This document shows, piece by piece, positions 59,173 through 64,000 of a stretch of 64,000 nucleotides of DNA; the stretch's first letter is position 1; each line of letters starts with the position of its first letter. The stretch spans positions 191,553,298 through 191,617,297 of the forward strand of contig NC_134138.1 in the NCBI RefSeq assembly GCF_033958435.1, given 5' to 3'. This DNA is from Carettochelys insculpta (Eukaryota; Chordata; Testudines; Carettochelyidae). The notes beneath the pieces were generated by a model that searched no databases, had not been told where the DNA came from, and saw only the letters and a program-made list of their open reading frames with translations. A program made the position numbers and the translations under genes.

Positions 59173-60220
59173 ACCTATGCTATTTACATCAGCTACAGAT
59201 CTGGCTCATTGATGACCCAATTATAACCAGTTCCATGTCAAATTCATTTAGCCCACAACAAATAACACCACAACAGTGACAACTGTCTTTCTTCTCTTTC
59301 TGTAACAGAGTGACTAAAATAGAGCACAACAGCTAGTATATGGTACGACAACACACAATGTGAGAGTGCCAATGTATTGAAAGTGTCTAGAGCGATGGAC
59401 CTCAGTTGTGCAAAGGTTTAACCTAGATCCCTGAATCTTTCCTATTATGTGTATTTATTCTGCACACAAGCTGATGCCTTCACTATGCCTGAAAGAGGAA
59501 AGTGCTGGTGTCAATGCACACCATTTATAAGCCTGAATTTGTGGGGAGACATGCAGGTTTATTATATAAAGCCACATTATACAAGGAAAAGACAGGTTGA
59601 AGCTGAAACATTTATAGAGAGCAATATGCTGAATTTTGCCCCAACTTAATCCATTTGCACACCTCCTTTTCTCACACATGCAAATATCAGAAGCATACAA
59701 AGTACCTGTTTAAGTGATCCTTGGTCAATGAATTTTAGATTGGAGCGGGAAAACATTTGCTGACCCAGGGCACATAAATTACATCATTATCTAATGAACT
59801 GTTGCAGAATTCATTTGAAAGGAGCAGGCTTTCTGAGGAGTTTGAATCTTCCCAATGATTAAAGTGGTTCAGACAGGAGTAGTCCAGGGAAGAAGAAGTT
59901 AATTTAGAGATGACTCATGATATTCAGCACCAGTCTGAAACCTAATGAGCTGATTCAAATTCACTTAAATCACTGTAAAAATACTAAAGGTACACAGGTG
60001 GCAGAATATCAAAACAATCTTTCTGAGAGCCAAAGCTTTCCGGGCTGCCATTGTTTGGATGTGACTATTTCCACAAATTATCTACACGGGCCTGATCCTG
60101 CTCACTGACATTTAATGGCACTGCCACCACAAGCTAAATTCAAAGCTGCCCCACGGTCCCTTTCTGCTGGCTTTACCTACACTCCCTGCTCGACAGCTTT
60201 GGTGCAGGGAGCCTTTATGA
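59173..60220. other. Unassigned stretch
   Basis: No gene or repeat recognised. Confidence 0.4.
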
Positions 60221-60538
60221 CAGTGGTTCTCAACCCTTTCCAGTCTGCTGTATCCTTTTTGGGTATCTTATTGGTCTTGCATGTTCCCAAGTTTCACCTT
60301 GCTTACAAAACTCAGGCAGAGAAATACAGAAGTGTCCCAACACAGGATGACTGAAAAATGACCTCCTTTCCCACTTTTATCATATATAGTTATAACAGAC
60401 TTCAGTTGGAACATAACTATGGTGCTTACATTTCAGTGGATAGGGCAGTACAAATAAGTCAGTTCTTGAATGTTTAGTTTGTGCTGATTTCATCTGTGGT
60501 TTTTTATGTAGCCTATTGTAAAACTAGGCAAATCTCTA
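60221..60538. mobile_element. hAT-type element, 5' part
   Basis: Begins CAGTGGTTCTCAACCCTTTC, the classic hAT terminus. It continues with GTTTCACCTTGCTTACAAAA, CTTACATTTCAGTGGATAGG and TAGCCTATTGTAAAACTAGG in the order of a common sauropsid hAT MITE. It is interrupted by the next element and its right end is not found. Confidence 0.75.
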
Positions 60539-60975
60539 GGGCTGTGGCCACACTAGCCCCCTTCATTTGGAGGGGGCATGGTAATGAGGCACTTTGGCAG
60601 ATGCTAATGAAGCGCTGCTATGAATATGCAGTGCCTCATTAGCATAATAGCTGCCATACACAAATAGAAAATTCTGTTTTCTAAATGCATGCCGCCTGTA
60701 TAGCTGGGGGCCTTTCAAAACTATGCCCTGATTTTCAAAGCCCCTTCTTCCCATTTGGTTTTGGGGAGAAGGGGCTTTCAAAATCAGGGGGTCATTTTGA
60801 AAGGCCCCCAGCTACACGGTTGGTATGCGTTTCAAAAGTGGCACTTTTGAAGTGCATGCAGCTGCGCACATACATTCATGCATACATTCATGGCAGCACC
60901 TCATTAGCATCTGCTGCAGTGCCTCATTACTATGCCCCCTCCGAAAGGTGGGGCTAGCATGTCCACAGAGTGGCC
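60539..60975. mobile_element. Palindromic MITE (about 437 bp)
   Basis: The ends GGGCTGTGGCCACACTAGCC and, reversed, GGGCCACTCTGTGGACATGC plus TAGCCCC are inverted. The two arms mirror each other (CTCATTAGCAT, GGGGGCCTTTCAAAA and GAAGGGGCTTT blocks occur in both). The duplication could not be fixed. Confidence 0.65.
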
Positions 60976-61735
60976 CTTTTTCAAAATAAACCCCATTCTG
61001 GAATTGCTATTGTGAAATAGGGCTGCAACACACAAAAACGTATTTGAAAATAGCACTTAGCTATTTTGAAATACATAGTCTGCACACTATTAGCTACCTT
61101 GAAATAAGCACTCTTCCCTGTCTTAACAGCACCTATTTTGAAATAGCTATTTAAAAAATGGTACTATTCCTCAGGGTATGTCTACACTTGCATCCCTCTT
61201 TCAAAAGGGAATGCAAATGAGAGAAACCAAAAATGCAAATGAGGCACTGATTTACATATCTGATGCTTGATTTGCAAATACTGTTTTTGGAACAGATTCT
61301 TTCAAAAGGAAAAAAAGCAGTATAGACTAAGCCCTTTTGAAAATAAACTCCATCTTTGACAGAACTCTTCTTCCTATTTTGTTTCAGGAAGAAGGGTTCT
61401 TTCGAAGGTGGGGTTTATTTTCAAAAGAGCCCCCATCTACACTGTTTTTTTTCTTTCAAAAGAATCTCTTCCAAAAAGAGTTTATGCAAATGAACCATGA
61501 GATATGTAAATCAGCACCTCATTTACATTTTCAATTCCCCTCACTTGCTCTCCTCTTTCAAAAGGAGGAAAGCAAGTGTAGATGTAGCCTCATGGAATGA
61601 GTGATACCAATTTTGAAATAAATGCTGTTTCAAATTTATTTTGAAACAGCAGCTGTGACAGGTAGATGCAAGGATAGCTATTTCAAAATAGCAGCTGTCA
61701 TTTGAAAATAACTATGCTGTGTAGACCTCCCCTAG
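60976..61735. mobile_element. Outer MITE, split by a nested MITE
   Basis: Rich in CTATTTTGAAATA and TTTCAAAATAG inverted blocks on both sides of the inserted element, ending near GTGTAGACCTCCC. It resembles the MITE at 15076-15391. Boundaries approximate. Confidence 0.5.
61174..61589. mobile_element. Nested palindromic MITE (416 bp), TCA duplication
   Basis: Ends GGGTATGTCTACACTTGC and, reversed, GGCTACATCTACACTTGC. TCA at 61171-61173 is repeated at 61590-61592. The arms mirror each other (TTTCAAAAGG, GAAGAAGGGTTC, CATATCT/AGATATG). Confidence 0.88.
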
Positions 61736-63575
61736 GTGAGCTGATGTACCTCCACCCCCCAACAACTCCTCTGCTTACATACCTCCATGGTTGAGAGCTA
61801 CCACCCTATGACAAACACAGACAGAGCTCTGCAAATCCCTGAGTGGGTAAAGTGGAGAGCAGGCAGATTGGGTCCAAGAGGAGGTGTGGCCAGAGAATTC
61901 TTGACAGCAGTTCCCCGATACTCCAGACACATAGGAGCCAGGCCTGTAGGGAGGGCAAGCAGGGTGTAAAATAAGAGGTATCACAACTCTCCCTTTCTTT
62001 GGCTAGTGTAATTAGTGCTCCCCTGCCTTTTTCAAATTATTGAATGTAAGTTTGGGCAGCCTTTGGTATTGCCTCTGTCTATTTGGGGACTAAACCAGCC
62101 ACTGCAACTCAAGAATGGAGTGAGGTGCAGCCGTCCTCCTCATCAGTGCCCTGTGCTAAGATGAATGGAGAACATTCAGTGCAATGGGAGAAGCAGAAGA
62201 TGCTTTACGGGGAAGCTCATGAAGAGTAGCCTCCCTTGTTTGGAAGGCTTGGAGAACACTTCAAGGCTGGCAAATGGAGCATCTGACTAAAACCAATGGA
62301 GCATTTAAAGCGAGGACCCCGTGTTAGGTAAACAAGAAGAAGCAATATGTTGCCTATTAATATGACTTTTCCATACAATGGATCTCCTACATTGCCCACT
62401 CTTAGGGTGAAGTTCACACCAGGACTTTTGTCCTGTTTAAACCAACAAAACAGAGTCAGAGTGGGACTCACATAGTACATAGTCCTTGCACCAGCATTCT
62501 GAACAGGGGTGAATTTCATCCTTAGTGAAGCAACTGGCATGTGCCACGTCCTACAGATGGATCAGCTGCAGCATATGTTCAGCACTGCTATGAATTCTTT
62601 TCTTGTGCAGCATGTGTGTCTACTTTTGGACTTGCTCCCAGCTAGACAGATTTCTTTGCTCAGGGGATGGGGTGGGGAAATCACATGCATTGAAGAGACA
62701 CCAGGCAGACGGTCTGCTGACCCATCCTTGCAAATCCTCCTTTGCCAGGGCAGCGTGTGCTTCACCAACATGAGATCCCCACAGGATTTCGAGGGGCTAT
62801 AGGATACTTTATCCTTTCTGACCTCAGAACCCCTAATAACTTTCACATCTTTTTAAAATTAGAGTAACTGTGGCAGAACAGCCTTGACAAAACATTATAC
62901 GTTTATTTATTTTCTTGCTTGTGTTTTAGATATAGGATTCAACTAAGTTCCCATGAAAATTAAGTCCTACAGTGATAACACCCTGACACTAAATTTCATC
63001 TTACTAATGCCTTCCTCTCCTAAACCATACTATGATCAAATTCTCAAGCCCCTTGTGAGAAGAGGCTACCAAACTGTTGTGGACCAAATGACAACTTGGG
63101 TCAGACCAAACTCAAACTCAATCTAACTTTTTAACTCAGAGGATTTGAAGTCTTTGGAGCAGACTGTCTATTGAGCTAAATCATTGCACCTTTTAAGTGA
63201 GTTGACTTTAAAAATGTTACTTTGCATTCCATCAGCCCAGTTGGTTCTTCTGCTGTGTAAAAAGTTAGTTTTCCCACTATCATGATTTCAAACCTTTTTA
63301 CTTTCTTTCTTTGCTGAGAGTCTAGTTTGTAGACTCAAGACATAGGCTGCAGATCAAAACCTACTGGGCAAAAAAAAAAAAAATTTTTTTTTTGCATGTT
63401 TTAATCGGATTGTTTACTAGTGCAGGGATGAGTAAGCTTTTTATGTTGGGCCCCTCTTTTCATCCCTGCAGTTAGCAGCCCAGCCCTGCCCTGCCCCGCA
63501 ACCTCTTTAATGCAATTCCAATCAATGGAAGTTTTGGTTATGGTCATATTTAAAAAAACCAACTTTTGACACATG
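61736..63575. other. Unassigned stretch with an A14T11 tract
   Basis: A pure A14T11 run lies at 63370-63394. ORFs up to 107 aa carry no signature. No gene is supported. Confidence 0.45.
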
Positions 63576-64000
63576 TTGAATCATAGAACAATAGAGCTGG
63601 AAGAGACCTAAAAATGCCATCCAGTCCATCCCCCTGCCCAAGGCAGGACCAAACCCATCAGATCAGCCCAGCCAGGGCTTTGTCAAGGCGAGACTTAAAC
63701 TCCTCCGGGGTGGAGACTCCACTACTTCCCTGGGTAGACCATTCCAATGCTTCACCACCCTCCTAGTGAAAAAGTATTTCCTAATGTTCAGCCTGGACCT
63801 TCCCAACTGCAGCTTGAGACCATTGTTTGTGTACTGCCATCCGTGACCACTGTGTACAGCCTCTCTCCAGCCTCTTTGCAAACTCCCTTCAGTAAGTTGA
63901 AGGCTGTTATCAAGTCCCCCCTCAGTCTTCTCTTCTGCAGACTAAACAGTCTCAATTCCCTCAACCTTTCTTCATAGGTCATATCCTCCAGCCCCCTAAT
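63576..64000 (-). mobile_element. CR1 3' region, antisense, runs off the window
   Basis: Starts TCATAGAACAATAGAGCTGG plus AAGAGACC (the CR1 3' end), then the end of ORF2 in antisense. The minus strand encodes [20 protein letters not shown] and [20 protein letters not shown], plus VVESP, typical of CR1 ORF2. It is from a different subfamily than the 31.9-34.1 kb copy and continues past 64000. Confidence 0.85.

Noticed and set aside
1..64000. CRISPR arrays, bacterial-type operons, rRNA or integron features
   Set aside because: No regularly spaced direct repeats with unique spacers and no prokaryotic gene layout; the sequence is vertebrate in character throughout.

Overview
The window looks like nuclear DNA from a non-avian sauropsid, most likely a turtle (a crocodilian is less likely). 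This rests on dense CR1 LINE fragments in both orientations with the typical ...TTCTATGAT 3' end, CORE-SINE (MIR-like) copies, many PIF/Harbinger-type MITEs with GGCTAYRTCTACAC-like termini, and hAT and pogo/Tigger-like short elements. The calls are made by reading and by recall of repeat families; no search was run. I find no host protein-coding gene, rRNA or functional tRNA gene. The only convincing coding sequences belong to transposable elements, and the single-copy stretches read as intergenic or intronic DNA.

Layout. 0-30 kb: mostly unrecognised AT-rich DNA with scattered short elements, several with exact 3-bp target-site duplications (151-550 TAA; 10447-10741 TTA; 11892-12154 AAT; 15076-15391 TCA; 27907-28189 TCA) and one hAT-type MITE with a perfect 8-bp duplication (5651-6087). 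30.7-34.1 kb: a CR1 cluster, with a rearranged copy that looks like a 5' inversion followed by a longer copy keeping most of a reverse transcriptase ORF. 34.39-38.97 kb: a complete 4.6-kb Harbinger-type DNA transposon with TIRs and a CTA duplication. It carries two convergent genes: a decayed Myb/SANT-like accessory gene (plus strand, its intron hit by a solo LTR in a CAG repeat) and a DDE transposase (minus strand, two open exons, one suspicious splice donor). 39.8-54.3 kb: non-autonomous derivatives of that transposon at 39821-40498, 42008-42716 and a tandem composite at 52957-54329, among CR1, LTR-retrotransposon and RTE-like LINE relics. 55.4-59.2 kb: a second, more decayed Harbinger element with the same convergent gene pair, sitting in a CR1. 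It appears to be the relative of the MITE at 151-550. 59.2-64 kb: hAT and Harbinger MITEs, one nested inside another with a clean TCA duplication, then a CR1 running off the window end.

The genes that work together are the two Harbinger proteins. In this superfamily the DDE nuclease cuts and joins DNA, while the Myb-like partner binds subterminal DNA and helps bring the nuclease to the nucleus. The TTCGAA/TCGAAAT-rich subterminal arrays and the 31-nt hairpin shared by the transposon and its MITEs are natural candidates for the sites this pair recognises.
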